Positions 9,068 to 17,101 of a stretch of DNA of 64,000 nucleotides are shown here, piece after piece. Under the pieces are notes generated by a model. The model did not search any database. It was given only the letters and a program-made list of their open reading frames with translations, and had not been told where the DNA came from. A program made the position numbers and the translations under genes. Within the stretch, counting starts at the first letter, position 1, and every line of letters begins with the position of its first letter. The stretch comes from Kangiella geojedonensis (GTDB lineage: Bacteria; Pseudomonadota; Gammaproteobacteria; Enterobacterales; Kangiellaceae), in NCBI RefSeq assembly GCF_000981765.1, contig NZ_CP010975.1, positions 2,356,001 through 2,420,000 of the forward strand, read 5' to 3'.

Positions 9068-9937
9068 TTAACTCTCGTTTAAACTTTCGCCAAATCTACC
9101 ACGCTTAAAGTCATCAAAGGCTTGCATGATTTCTTCCTCACTATTCATGACAAATGGCCCCGCACCCACCACCGGCTCATTCAGTGGCTCCCCGCTTAAA
9201 ACCAATAATGTGCTGGGTGCGTCCGCCTCAATGATTAGATCAGAATTGTCGGCATCGAAAATCACTGTGTCGTTGAGCTGAAGCCCTTGTTGGTTGATGC
9301 TGACAACGCCCTTCAAAACCACCACAATCGCATTCCAGCCAGCTGGAATAGACAGTGCTTGTTGACTATTAGGTCGCATGGTTAAGTCCCAAACGTTTAA
9401 TGGTGAATAGGTTTTGGCAGGACCTTTTACTCCATTATATTCACCCGCAATCAGTCGCAGCTCGCCAGCTTCCAGTCCAAAAGTTGGGATTTCATCAGCC
9501 TTAATGGCTTGATAACCGGGTTCAACCATCTTGTGTTCTTTTGGTAAATTCACCCACAACTGCGCCATTTCCATCACCCCACCGCGTTCGGTAAAGTCTT
9601 GTGAATGGAATTCGTCATGCAAAATACCGCCTCCAGCGGTCATCCATTGCACATCACCGGGGAAGATAGTGCCGCCTTTGCCGGTTGAGTCACGGTGTGA
9701 CACCTCTCCTTGGTACACAATCGTCACCGTTTCAAAACCCCGATGTGGGTGTTCACCAACACCTCGTGGCGTACTGCTCGGCTCAAAATTCGCTGGCCCT
9801 GCATGATCCAACAATAAGAATGGGCTGATTTGTTGACCTTTCGAATGATAAGAAAATAGTGAGCGCACCGGGAATCCATCACCGACCCAATGGCCTTGAG
9901 GTGCTTTATAAATACCTTGTATCTTTTTCTGCGTCAT
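9068..9937 (-). CDS. Pirin family protein (bicupin)
   Basis: A 289-residue bicupin. The N-terminal cupin has the metal ligands: 'GEHPHRGFETVT' and 'GILHDEFHSQDF' give the three His and one Glu that bind Fe(II) in pirins; 'TAGGGILHDEF' is diagnostic. The C-terminal cupin lacks an obvious metal site. Bacterial pirins can be quercetinases or regulators of metabolic enzymes; the role here cannot be set. A GTG at 9961 is in frame, but GAGGA sits eight bases before the ATG at 9937, which is chosen. Confidence 0.93.
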   Translation of the reverse strand: MTQKKIQGIYKAPQGHWVGDGFPVRSLFSYHSKGQQISPFLLLDHAGPANFEPSSTPRGVGEHPHRGFETVTIVYQGEVSHRDSTGKGGTIFPGDVQWMTAGGGILHDEFHSQDFTERGGVMEMAQLWVNLPKEHKMVEPGYQAIKADEIPTFGLEAGELRLIAGEYNGVKGPAKTYSPLNVWDLTMRPNSQQALSIPAGWNAIVVVLKGVVSINQQGLQLNDTVIFDADNSDLIIEADAPSTLLVLSGEPLNEPVVGAGPFVMNSEEEIMQAFDDFKRGRFGESLNES

Positions 9938-10042
9938 AGCATCTATCCTCGAGCATTTCACTCAGTGATTGGACTCTTTTATAGGGGCGTCATAAAGCTA
10001 AATATTGATGCGGGTCTCACTTTTTTCAACTTTTCGCCAATC

Positions 10043-10086
10043 TTTAATGAGAATCGTTTGCATTTGAGAAATATTATCGGTATGAT
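10043..10086 (+). promoter_or_regulatory. Fur-box-overlapped sigma-70 promoter of orphan transcript
   Basis: TTTAATGAGAATCGTTTGC (10043-10061) matches 13 of 19 positions of the classical Fur box; the core AATGAGAATCGTTTGCATT is close to sites seen in other gammaproteobacteria. It overlaps a -35 TTGCAT (10058-10063), with an exact 17-base spacer to the -10 TATGAT (10081-10086). Fur-Fe would be expected to block polymerase here, giving transcription only when iron is short. The start would be near 10093. No protein gene follows on this strand before the terminator at 10265. Confidence 0.65.
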
Positions 10087-10092
10087 TCACTT

Positions 10093-10289
10093 CAAGGTCA
10101 GGGCACAAAGTCTCCAGCATTTTGCCCTGCAACGTAATTCGCTGTGATAGCTTAAGTAGTGTTTGTCGGATAGCCCCGCACCTCTACATACTACAAAAGG
10201 GCTGACACAGCGAAACCAGATTCCAACAATAATAAAACTGCTATCATAGGTCTCTTCACGCTATACCGCTCTTTTGGGCGGTTTTTTTT
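10093..10289 (+). ncRNA. Candidate iron-responsive small RNA
   Basis: A roughly 200-base unit lies between the promoter at 10058-10086 and a strong terminator ending at 10289, with no credible ORF in it and both flanking genes on the opposite strand. It can fold: AGGGCA with TGCCCT near the 5' end (about 10099-10127), then a long stem-loop with CGCTGTG (10140-10146) pairing with CACAGCG (10206-10212) and inside it AGCCC (10172-10176) with GGGCT (10199-10203). The apical loop exposes the C-rich, single-stranded CGCACCTCTACA, which could pair with purine-rich ribosome-binding sites. The layout matches RyhB/PrrF-like sRNAs functionally, though I see no sequence match to either. Confidence 0.55.
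10265..10289 (+). terminator. Intrinsic terminator of the orphan transcript
   Basis: ACCGCTC-tttt-GGGCGGT (7-bp stem, one T-G) is followed by eight T's. The reverse strand has no T-run after the hairpin, so it acts on plus-strand transcripts, where no protein gene lies upstream. Confidence 0.9.
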
Positions 10290-10355
10290 GCCCGTTATTT
10301 ATTGTCTATATGCGTGGCCATGTATTAGGTGTTTAGAATTTTTTAACACGTATGT

Positions 10356-11237
10356 TTAACCAATATGAAAAGTCTTCTTTTGCGACATGGCAAAAGCTTT
10401 TTTCTCGTCGTAGTAAGCGGCTTCATTAATAAAACTCATATAACAATCTTCGCCCTCGTAAAGTACTTCTTCGCCGTTAAAAAGACTAAATATTGGCTGA
10501 CCTGACCGTAATTTTGTGAAATCTTGATCTTGGATACTGTGGTGAATCATTCCAGAAATATCACCGTTAATATCAGTAGGCAAAAACATAACGTCGAAAT
10601 ACTGATAAACATCTATCGACTCAGATGGTTGAGGCAATTGATGCTGGTTATATTCGTTTAGAAACTTAAAGATAAGTTGCGTAGTTTCTTCCGTTTTATC
10701 AAACACATCCTGTCGTAACTGGCCTTGCGCCGTAGCACCAATTTCGACCAGCACATGCTGTGGAGCCACAGACATCAAAAAATGATGATCCAGCATTTTC
10801 TCTAACGTAATCGAGACGTTATCCATTCGTTGCTGTACATAATCAGCCAACATCAAATGGAAGCTATCGGTTTTAGTAAGCACCAGATTAACGCCCATAG
10901 GCGCAGTCGACGTATGGAGATCGATAATCATGTCTGTTCGGCTGCTTCCCTTAGGCCCAAGCTTTTGATTAATCTGCTTGGCCAGTTCATTCTCATGCCC
11001 AAACAAAGAGTTATCGTCCAGATCGGCCTGCTTAAAGCTGCGGTTTAAATCTCGATCGATGTATCGTCTATTAGCTCGCTGGGCTTCAGGATTAGCGGTG
11101 AATAATTCCACCTCAAAACTATGCTTTCCCAAAAGTTTTGGAAACTGACGATACTTATTGAGCAAGTAAATACCTGTCAATTCATTACCATGGGTACCGC
11201 CGACTAAAGCCACTTGCTTAATCGATTCATTCGACAT
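10356..11237 (-). CDS. Aspartoacylase family zinc hydrolase
   Basis: A 293-residue zinc-dependent amidohydrolase of the AspA/AstE family. Zinc ligands His16 and Glu19 are in 'GGTHGNE' and the third His in 'IIDLHTST' (about 109); 'DRDLNRSF' supplies the substrate-binding Arg-Asn pair, and 'VLVEIGATAQG' contains the probable catalytic Glu. Length and motifs fit aspartoacylase (N-acetyl-L-aspartate to aspartate plus acetate) better than succinylglutamate desuccinylase, and there is no arginine-catabolism gene nearby. The substrate is inferred only. Confidence 0.88.
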   Translation of the reverse strand: MSNESIKQVALVGGTHGNELTGIYLLNKYRQFPKLLGKHSFEVELFTANPEAQRANRRYIDRDLNRSFKQADLDDNSLFGHENELAKQINQKLGPKGSSRTDMIIDLHTSTAPMGVNLVLTKTDSFHLMLADYVQQRMDNVSITLEKMLDHHFLMSVAPQHVLVEIGATAQGQLRQDVFDKTEETTQLIFKFLNEYNQHQLPQPSESIDVYQYFDVMFLPTDINGDISGMIHHSIQDQDFTKLRSGQPIFSLFNGEEVLYEGEDCYMSFINEAAYYDEKKAFAMSQKKTFHIG

Positions 11238-11264
11238 GCTGATACTCCAACTCTATTCCTAACA

Positions 11265-11759
11265 TCATTTCCTAGGGTGAGATTGACGCCACTCCCAAGG
11301 GTTCTGTCGCTGCGCTTCCGGCAAAGCCCATAAGCCAATAGCAGACTCTTTGGCCTCTTGCTGTAGCGCTCTCATGCGCTTACTCTTGCTATATTTCCAG
11401 ACCCAAGCCGCGCCCGACTCAACCATCTTATCATTAATACTTTCGCCATTGACTTCTATAACCGCTAGACGACGACCATAACGGTCTCTTTTCGAGCCGC
11501 GCAGAGCCAATGACTCTCCCTTTAAAAACCGTTCCAGTCTTGCCTTAGAGTCTTCGGCATAAGGCTGATGTTTTTCAGGGGCATCAATATCAAGTAGTCT
11601 GACCGTAAATTGTTTACCTTTATCACAACACAAAACGGCGCTATCGCCATCTTGAACGTACACTAGTTGGTAGCCCGCCTCTCCAGCTTGACTGCATGAA
11701 GTTGTCGCAATAAGCAAACAAAAGACCAGTACCAAACGCCACATGGAGTTATTCATCAT
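11265..11759 (-). CDS. Thermonuclease (SNase-like) family protein, exported
   Basis: A 164-residue staphylococcal-nuclease-fold protein with an N-terminal signal and a possible lipobox ('ATTSC', Cys22). Active-site elements are visible: 'VRLLDIDAPE' (Arg and Asp), 'DRYGRRLA' (second Arg), and 'VESGAAWVW'. It should hydrolyse DNA and RNA in the periplasm or outside the cell. It overlaps the upstream ThrE-like gene by 11 bases and is probably translated by coupling. Confidence 0.9.
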   Translation of the reverse strand: MMNNSMWRLVLVFCLLIATTSCSQAGEAGYQLVYVQDGDSAVLCCDKGKQFTVRLLDIDAPEKHQPYAEDSKARLERFLKGESLALRGSKRDRYGRRLAVIEVNGESINDKMVESGAAWVWKYSKSKRMRALQQEAKESAIGLWALPEAQRQNPWEWRQSHPRK

Positions 11760-13086
11760 CTTTCTCTATGATTTTTGTGGCTGTCGCCTCGACTTCCAAG
11801 GGCTCTGTTTTAATTTTTGGTTTTGGCAACGTAGCAATGGACGATATCAACAGACCTGTAATCAAAGAAATTCCCACAATAATCATGTTAAAGGCTGACT
11901 CCAGACCACCGATGATATTATGGTCTAGAATCTCGGTCAGACTTCTAAAGCCAACGCTTCCAGGAACCAGGATAATAAATCCGGGCATCATCACTGCAGC
12001 AGTGGGTACCTGTTTTATACGGTAGGCTAGGTTTGCAAACACACCAACGGTTAACGCCCCAAAGAAAGCACCGGTCGCAGCGCCTAACTCGGCTCCAGCC
12101 CAACGCGACACAAAGAATGATGAGGCTGTAGTAATAACAATCCACGGAAGGTGTCTGCTACGAACTTGGAATAACATCATCAATGACCATGAGCTGACTA
12201 AGATCGCAATCCAGACAGTCCATCGTGGCAGCTGGTGGTCAATCATGGTTGTGATTGAAGCCTCTCCAAAAAACAAAGCTGCTAATTGTGCACCAATCGC
12301 CACACCAAAAATCATCTGAATAAAAATTACCACCGACCCTAACAGCCGTGCGGTACCCGATACCAAATTCTGGGTTGCTAACTCGGCCATAGCGATGGTT
12401 AGCATCATGCCTGGAACCAGCACTATAATTCCTGACACTACAGGAATATAGGTCGAACTCAGTCCGATCCAATAGTTGAAGGCGAAAGATATGAGTGTTG
12501 CTAAAAATGCAGACAAAGCTGGCATCAAGTTCGACACTGTTTCCGAGCGTAGGCCACCCACATTAACAAACACGCCAACCACTAACCCGGTAACTGACGC
12601 TGTAATAATCTCAGGGATGCCACCACCGAAAATTCGGCAAATGGCTGTCGATACCAGCATAAAGCAAAGAATCATCCAAGACTTACTATGTAGTGGCGCT
12701 GAATTGGTAATTTCCGTTAGCTCTTTTGCGCCTTGCTCGGTTGTGATTTCATCATTAATCACCGCATAAGCCACATCAATCGTGCGACTTAGCTTGTCCA
12801 CATTCACTTCACCCGAATTCGAACGAATGACATAAGTTCGGGGTTTGTCTTCATCTTGGATGAAGGTCATGGTAATACTGGTGGGAACCACTGTAGCCTG
12901 TAAACCATAACCCAGCTGGTCTGCCACATTAGTCATCAAACGCTCCAGTTCATAACTAGGCACTCCATACGTATGCAGCGCTTTGATCAAACGCAACATA
13001 AATCCCACCGGTTCGTGGCGGTCAGGATAGTTCGGCACATTGTCCAATCGACGCTCGGCTATCGAAATCGGCAAATCGTCGGCCAT
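11749..13086 (-). CDS. ThrE-family threonine/serine exporter-like protein
   Basis: A 445-residue protein combining an N-terminal ThrE domain (PF06738/DUF1212: 'LHTYGVPSYELERLM', then 'FIQDEDKPRTYV') with about ten membrane helices, the second half matching the ThrE_2 (PF12821) domain, e.g. 'GFIILVPGSVGFRSL'. The single-chain form is like Corynebacterium ThrE, while many bacteria split it in two (YjjP/YjjB). The charged C-terminal tail is cytoplasmic. Likely an inner-membrane exporter of small amino or dicarboxylic acids; substrate not determinable. Confidence 0.88.
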   Translation of the reverse strand: MADDLPISIAERRLDNVPNYPDRHEPVGFMLRLIKALHTYGVPSYELERLMTNVADQLGYGLQATVVPTSITMTFIQDEDKPRTYVIRSNSGEVNVDKLSRTIDVAYAVINDEITTEQGAKELTEITNSAPLHSKSWMILCFMLVSTAICRIFGGGIPEIITASVTGLVVGVFVNVGGLRSETVSNLMPALSAFLATLISFAFNYWIGLSSTYIPVVSGIIVLVPGMMLTIAMAELATQNLVSGTARLLGSVVIFIQMIFGVAIGAQLAALFFGEASITTMIDHQLPRWTVWIAILVSSWSLMMLFQVRSRHLPWIVITTASSFFVSRWAGAELGAATGAFFGALTVGVFANLAYRIKQVPTAAVMMPGFIILVPGSVGFRSLTEILDHNIIGGLESAFNMIIVGISLITGLLISSIATLPKPKIKTEPLEVEATATKIIEKDDE

Positions 13087-13211
13087 AGCAACTTTTTCCT
13101 TATGAATTAATCATTTATAGTTATTTTCAATAATACGAGAGAAACTCTGTTACAAATATCTACAGCGTATAGATTGCATCTTACTTTTTAATAGAATAGC
13201 ATTGCAAACTT

Positions 13212-13242
13212 GAAGTATTTTGCCTGTTTGGGCAATGACTTC
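13212..13242. promoter_or_regulatory. Imperfect palindrome upstream of metal cassette
   Basis: GAAGT (13212-13216) pairs with ACTTC (13238-13242) and TTGCC (13220-13224) with GGCAA (13231-13235), giving a two-part stem with a small internal loop. No T-run follows. It may be an operator for the downstream DUF2946-receptor pair or the divergent ThrE-like gene. Confidence 0.3.
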
Positions 13243-13271
13243 TTAAACATCCATTATGGACTTTGCATTAA

Positions 13272-13286
13272 CTCTTTAATAAAGAG
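13272..13286. promoter_or_regulatory. Perfect 7-1-7 palindrome just before the DUF2946-like gene
   Basis: CTCTTTA-a-TAAAGAG lies 15 bases before the start at 13302, where a repressor would block the promoter or leader. It does not match the Zur consensus I know (TGTTATA...TATAACA). Confidence 0.4.
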
Positions 13287-13301
13287 CTGCGTGAATACAC
13301 T

Positions 13302-13586
13302 ATGAATAAAATGTTACGCCACATAATTATGGTAGCTGCCTTGCTAAGCATGGCTTTGCTTAGCGTGTCGCATGCATTTTCACCGATTCACCAGGATGCA
13401 ACCGATCTTCCCGAGTGTACCTTCTGTTTACATCATGCTGGCAATCAACTGCATACAGCTCCTAATCAGATAACGGTTCCACAACCACTCGAGATTAGCG
13501 CAGAAATGATCACCCTCAATAGCAGCACGGTCTTTGTGCGCAGCATCCGTCCTTTCTATGGACGCGCCCCGCCTCAAATAGCATAA
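13302..13586 (+). CDS. DUF2946-like exported small protein
   Basis: A 94-residue protein with a signal peptide (cleavage near residue 25, after 'SVSHA'). The mature part has the cysteine-histidine cluster 'ECTFCLHH' and ends in 'RAPP', both seen in DUF2946 proteins, which often sit next to TonB-dependent receptors for copper or zinc. It is 122 bases upstream of a His-rich receptor gene, so a periplasmic metal-binding role is plausible. The family call rests on the motif pair and context only. Confidence 0.72.
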   Translation: MNKMLRHIIMVAALLSMALLSVSHAFSPIHQDATDLPECTFCLHHAGNQLHTAPNQITVPQPLEISAEMITLNSSTVFVRSIRPFYGRAPPQIA

Positions 13587-13626
13587 CGATTCATTCACTT
13601 TAAAAACTTACTTTTACGTTATTGGT

Positions 13627-13671
13627 CCCTCGCTGAACCGAGAGAAGTTGTCTCTACGGTAAGTTCGTGGG
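13627..13671 (+). promoter_or_regulatory. Structured leader before TonB receptor gene
   Basis: A 45-base segment can form a long interrupted hairpin: CCC (13627-29) with GGG (13669-71), GAAC (13635-38) with GTTC (13663-66), and CGAGAGA (13639-45) with TCTCTaCG (13651-58). It sits between the DUF2946-like gene and the receptor with no T-run. It could be an RNA processing or stability element, or a translational control structure. Confidence 0.45.
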
Positions 13672-13708
13672 CTCAAGCTTATGCTAGAAATTTTGAGGAA
13701 ATACCACA

Positions 13709-16111
13709 ATGAAACTTAGAACACTAAGTCTATTAATTACGGGAATCTTGGCTTCCCAGAGCGCATTAGCGGCTGAAAAGAACCTTTCAGGCGTCATTAC
13801 TGGTGACGACAACCAACCACTTGAAGGTGTCGAAGTACACCTTCGCGCACAGAATTTATCTACGACTACGGATGCTAGCGGTAATTTTACTTTCGAAAAC
13901 CTTGAAGAAGGACGCTATGTTCTCGACATCAAAGGCGGTACCGAAGGCCACATCAACCGTTCCGTACGTCATGATGGCACCAAAAAGTCGATTAACCTAA
14001 CCCCGGAAAACGCAGAAGTTTTAGTGATCACGGGTAATCCTCTTGAACATTCCAGTTTAGAAATGGCCTCACCTGCCGTCATTATCAGTGGTGATGATTT
14101 GGTTAAAAATCGTGGCGCCAATATTGGTGAAACACTGGCCCAAACTCCCGGTATCAACCTTTCCAGTTTTGGTGCTGGCGCTGGCCGTCCTGTGATACGT
14201 GGTCAGCAAGGCAATCGCGTTACGGTGCTCAGCAATAACAGCTCCACTCAAGATGCATCAAACTCCAGTCCTGATCACTGGATTGCCGCCGAGCCGCTTT
14301 TGGCTGAACGTGTTGAAGTCTTAAAAGGCCCTGCAACATTACTTTACGGTGGCGGCGCAGTTGGCGGTGCGGTCAATGTGGTCGATAACCGCATACCTCA
14401 GCACTTAACCGATGGTATTGAAGGTGGTTTTGAAGCTAGAGTTGCTGACTCAACAACGGGCGAACGCAGTACTGTTGGTACCGTTACCGCTTCAGCAGGT
14501 AATTTCGCCTTCAATATTGATGGCTTTAAGTCTGAAACCGATGACTATGAAATCCCTGCTTACGCTGAATCTTCTTTCTTACGAGCACAAGAAGAACATG
14601 AGCACGAAGGTGAGACCGAGGAAGAACATGCTGAGCATGAGGAAGAGTACGGTGGCATCTTAAATAACACCCGCACCGATACTAAGGGTGGTAGTTTCGG
14701 CGTTTCTTACATTGGCGACCGTGGCTTTATTGGCATGTCTTATACCGAGTTCGAGCGTGCTTACGGCTTACCAGGGCATGCTCACGGGCACGAAGAAGAA
14801 CATGATCATGAGGAGCACGAAGAACATGAGGAACATGAAGAGCACGATGAAAATGTTTTCCTCGATCTAGAGCAAAAGCGCTACAACCTTAAAGGTCAGT
14901 TAAGCGAGCCGTTTGCAGGCTTTCAAAACCTGAAGTTTAACTATTCAAAAACTGACTACGAGCACCAAGAAATCGAAGGTGATGAGGTCAGCACACGCTT
15001 CACCAACGATGCACAAGAGCTTCGCATTGAAGCGGTCCATAATTCATGGAACGGTTGGCAAGGCGCGTTCGGCCTGCAGCTCAGCGATAGCGACTTTTCG
15101 GCAGTAGGCGCTGAGACCTTTATTCCTGCTTCTAACACTAAAAACTACGGTATTTTCTGGTTAGAAGAAATGGACCAAGGTGACTGGCACACAGAGCTTG
15201 GGTTACGTCTTGATCAACAAAAGATTGATGTATCCAGCACCGCTAATTTCACAGGCGCTCAACGAGACGACAAAGCTTATAGCTTTGCCGCTGGTACTGT
15301 GTGGCACATGAATGATAAATGGTCATTACCGATCAACTTAGCATTCGCTCAACGCTTACCCTCGGTTGAAGAACTTTATTCCAATGCTGGTCGTGTAGAA
15401 GACCCTGACAGCGAAAACAGCTATGTCCCTCATTTAGCGACCCTTAGTATTGAAGTGGGCGACGAGAATCTGGACAAAGAAACCGCTAAAAACATCGATA
15501 TCGGTTTACGCTATCACACAGACGAAGTACACGCGTCCGTATCGCTATTCCACAACCAAGTATCAGACTACATCTATCTCGCTCACCATGAGCACGAAGA
15601 AGAGCATGATGCTGGCGGCGGTCATGATGAACATGAAGAACATGACGAGTTTCCAATCTTTGAATTCACTCAAGGTGACGCAACCTTCACTGGCTTGGAA
15701 GCGGAGATCGACTGGACCTTTGGTTATGAAGGCGACTCTTATTGGAAAGCAGGATTGTTTAGTGACTATACCCGAGCGACTTTGGACAGCGGTGGCTACT
15801 TACCTCGAACACCTGCCAAGCGACTTGGCGGTAATATCGGCTTTGTCCAAGGTGACTTAAGTGCTGACTTTTCGGTGATTAAAGCCTACGACCAAAACCA
15901 AGTCGCTGACGAAGAACTTCCTACAGAAGGTTACACCCTAGTGAATATGAGTGTTGGCTATAACGTTTATCTTGATAATGCAGACCTTTTGTTATTCGTA
16001 AAAGGTGACAACATGGGCAACGAAGAAATCCGTGACCATGCTTCCTTCTTAAAGGATCGCACGACACGTGCGGGGAGAACTTTTTCTGCAGGATTCCGTT
16101 TAACGTTCTAA
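13709..16111 (+). CDS. TonB-dependent receptor with His-rich loops (ZnuD-like)
   Basis: An 800-residue outer-membrane receptor. Signal peptide 1-21; a carboxypeptidase-regulatory-like domain at about 25-98; a plug domain at about 105-225 ('PGINLSSFGAGAGRPVIRG', 'EVLKGPATLLYGGGAVGG'); then a 22-strand barrel ending in a terminal Phe ('RTFSAGFRLTF'). Three long His/Glu/Asp-rich loops at about 294-314, 356-380 and 626-648 (e.g. 'HAHGHEEEHDHEEHEEHEE') are typical of metal capture. Overall layout resembles ZnuD, the neisserial zinc receptor; copper or nickel cannot be excluded. A typical Shine-Dalgarno (GAGGAA) precedes the ATG. Confidence 0.9.
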   Translation: MKLRTLSLLITGILASQSALAAEKNLSGVITGDDNQPLEGVEVHLRAQNLSTTTDASGNFTFENLEEGRYVLDIKGGTEGHINRSVRHDGTKKSINLTPENAEVLVITGNPLEHSSLEMASPAVIISGDDLVKNRGANIGETLAQTPGINLSSFGAGAGRPVIRGQQGNRVTVLSNNSSTQDASNSSPDHWIAAEPLLAERVEVLKGPATLLYGGGAVGGAVNVVDNRIPQHLTDGIEGGFEARVADSTTGERSTVGTVTASAGNFAFNIDGFKSETDDYEIPAYAESSFLRAQEEHEHEGETEEEHAEHEEEYGGILNNTRTDTKGGSFGVSYIGDRGFIGMSYTEFERAYGLPGHAHGHEEEHDHEEHEEHEEHEEHDENVFLDLEQKRYNLKGQLSEPFAGFQNLKFNYSKTDYEHQEIEGDEVSTRFTNDAQELRIEAVHNSWNGWQGAFGLQLSDSDFSAVGAETFIPASNTKNYGIFWLEEMDQGDWHTELGLRLDQQKIDVSSTANFTGAQRDDKAYSFAAGTVWHMNDKWSLPINLAFAQRLPSVEELYSNAGRVEDPDSENSYVPHLATLSIEVGDENLDKETAKNIDIGLRYHTDEVHASVSLFHNQVSDYIYLAHHEHEEEHDAGGGHDEHEEHDEFPIFEFTQGDATFTGLEAEIDWTFGYEGDSYWKAGLFSDYTRATLDSGGYLPRTPAKRLGGNIGFVQGDLSADFSVIKAYDQNQVADEELPTEGYTLVNMSVGYNVYLDNADLLLFVKGDNMGNEEIRDHASFLKDRTTRAGRTFSAGFRLTF

Positions 16112-16149
16112 CCTAAAGTTAGTTGTAAATTTTCTTACTGTTACCCCTA

Positions 16150-16198
16150 GGTTGGCTTAGTTGTTCCTTCTCGCTAGGCCGACCTCCTTGGGAGTTTT
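16150..16198 (+). terminator. Hairpin downstream of the receptor gene (probable terminator)
   Basis: GGTTGGCTTAG (16150-16160) and CTAGGCCGACC (16174-16184) form an 11-bp stem with two G-T pairs, about 40 bases after the receptor stop. The T-tail (TTTT at 16195-16198) comes 10 bases after the stem, so termination may be weak or factor-assisted. Confidence 0.55.
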
Positions 16199-16333
16199 CT
16201 AAAGTAACCCCTTGAAATTATAAGCAATACCCCCATATCTACAGCGTCCAATTCAGTTTCCTTTATTTTGTCATACACCAGTTCCGTGTCCGCTGAATGA
16301 TCATAAAGTGCCACTCAGGTTAAGGAGATTACC

Positions 16334-16966
16334 ATCGAAAAGTTTATTAAAGACGCGCTCATTCTTTGGGCTACCATCGATCCGATTGGTACTTTAGCCA
16401 TTTTCGCGTCACTTACCGCGACTTTAACCCCTAAACAGCGCTTTAAGACTGCAGTTAAGGCGATTATTTATTCGGCGATCATATTGATTGGCGCGGTAGT
16501 CATTGGACAGATTCTGCTTTCCGCCATGGGCATTAGCCTAGTTTCTTTGCAGGTTGCTGGCGGCATGATTCTTTTTATATTTTCTCTTCAAATGATCTTT
16601 GGTGATGCACTAGCTTTTAGTTCGAGTGGCGAAAAGGAGCAAGGACACGATATTGCAGTTTTCCCCTTGGCCGTGCCGTCAATTGCAACCCCCGGCGCTA
16701 TCATGGCAGCAATTCTGCTCACCGATAATCATGTGTACGATATCCAAACCCAAGTCGGAACCAGTTTGATCATGTTAGGCGTGTTAGCCGTTGCTTTTCT
16801 CTTTATGCTAGCAGCAAGCCCCATTCTAAAAGTCATTGGACAAAATGGTGCGGCTATCCTTATTCGAGTCATGGGACTCATTCTCGCAGCCATGTCACTA
16901 GAATTTATTTTAGAAGCTTTCCATATCTTTGAGTGGCTTGAAACTGTTGAGTCATCCACGCGCTAG
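16334..16966 (+). CDS. MarC-family integral membrane protein, apparent ATC start
   Basis: A 211-residue, six-helix MarC/YhgN-family inner-membrane protein of unknown function. The diagnostic N-terminal helix with 'TIDPIGTLAIFAS' lies upstream of every ATG, GTG or TTG in this frame; the first usual start is TTG at 16484, which would delete helix 1. Homologues begin at the position of the ATC at 16334, and TAAGGAG (16321-16327) lies exactly six bases before it, so ATC appears to be the initiator. In-frame stop TAA at 16304 bounds the frame. Alternatives are a recent start-codon mutation or a base-call error. Confidence 0.85.
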   Translation: MEKFIKDALILWATIDPIGTLAIFASLTATLTPKQRFKTAVKAIIYSAIILIGAVVIGQILLSAMGISLVSLQVAGGMILFIFSLQMIFGDALAFSSSGEKEQGHDIAVFPLAVPSIATPGAIMAAILLTDNHVYDIQTQVGTSLIMLGVLAVAFLFMLAASPILKVIGQNGAAILIRVMGLILAAMSLEFILEAFHIFEWLETVESSTR

Positions 16967-17101
16967 CTTTAAGCAGTGAAAGAGGCCAATCGAACCCTGC
17001 TCTACTTCTACTCGGTTCGCCTCAATAACTTCAGCACCTCTTCTCCCGACTTTCTGCTATATTAGCAGTGGATGTTTTTTATACAAACAATGGAGGGGAT
17101 T

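Noticed and set aside
9890-10147. An 85-codon plus-strand ORF running from inside the pirin gene
   Set aside because: It starts inside the opposite-strand pirin gene, has no Shine-Dalgarno, and covers the Fur-box promoter; its protein has no recognisable feature.
13639-13658. The receptor leader hairpin as a cobalamin riboswitch
   Set aside because: No B12-box-like conserved sequence is seen and the leader is too short.
13156-16247. 13-base direct repeat ATATCTACAGCGT at 13156-13168 and 16235-16247, flanking the metal receptor cassette like a target-site duplication
   Set aside because: Many chance 13-mer pairs are expected within 64 kb, and there is no transposase, integrase or inverted repeat at either copy.
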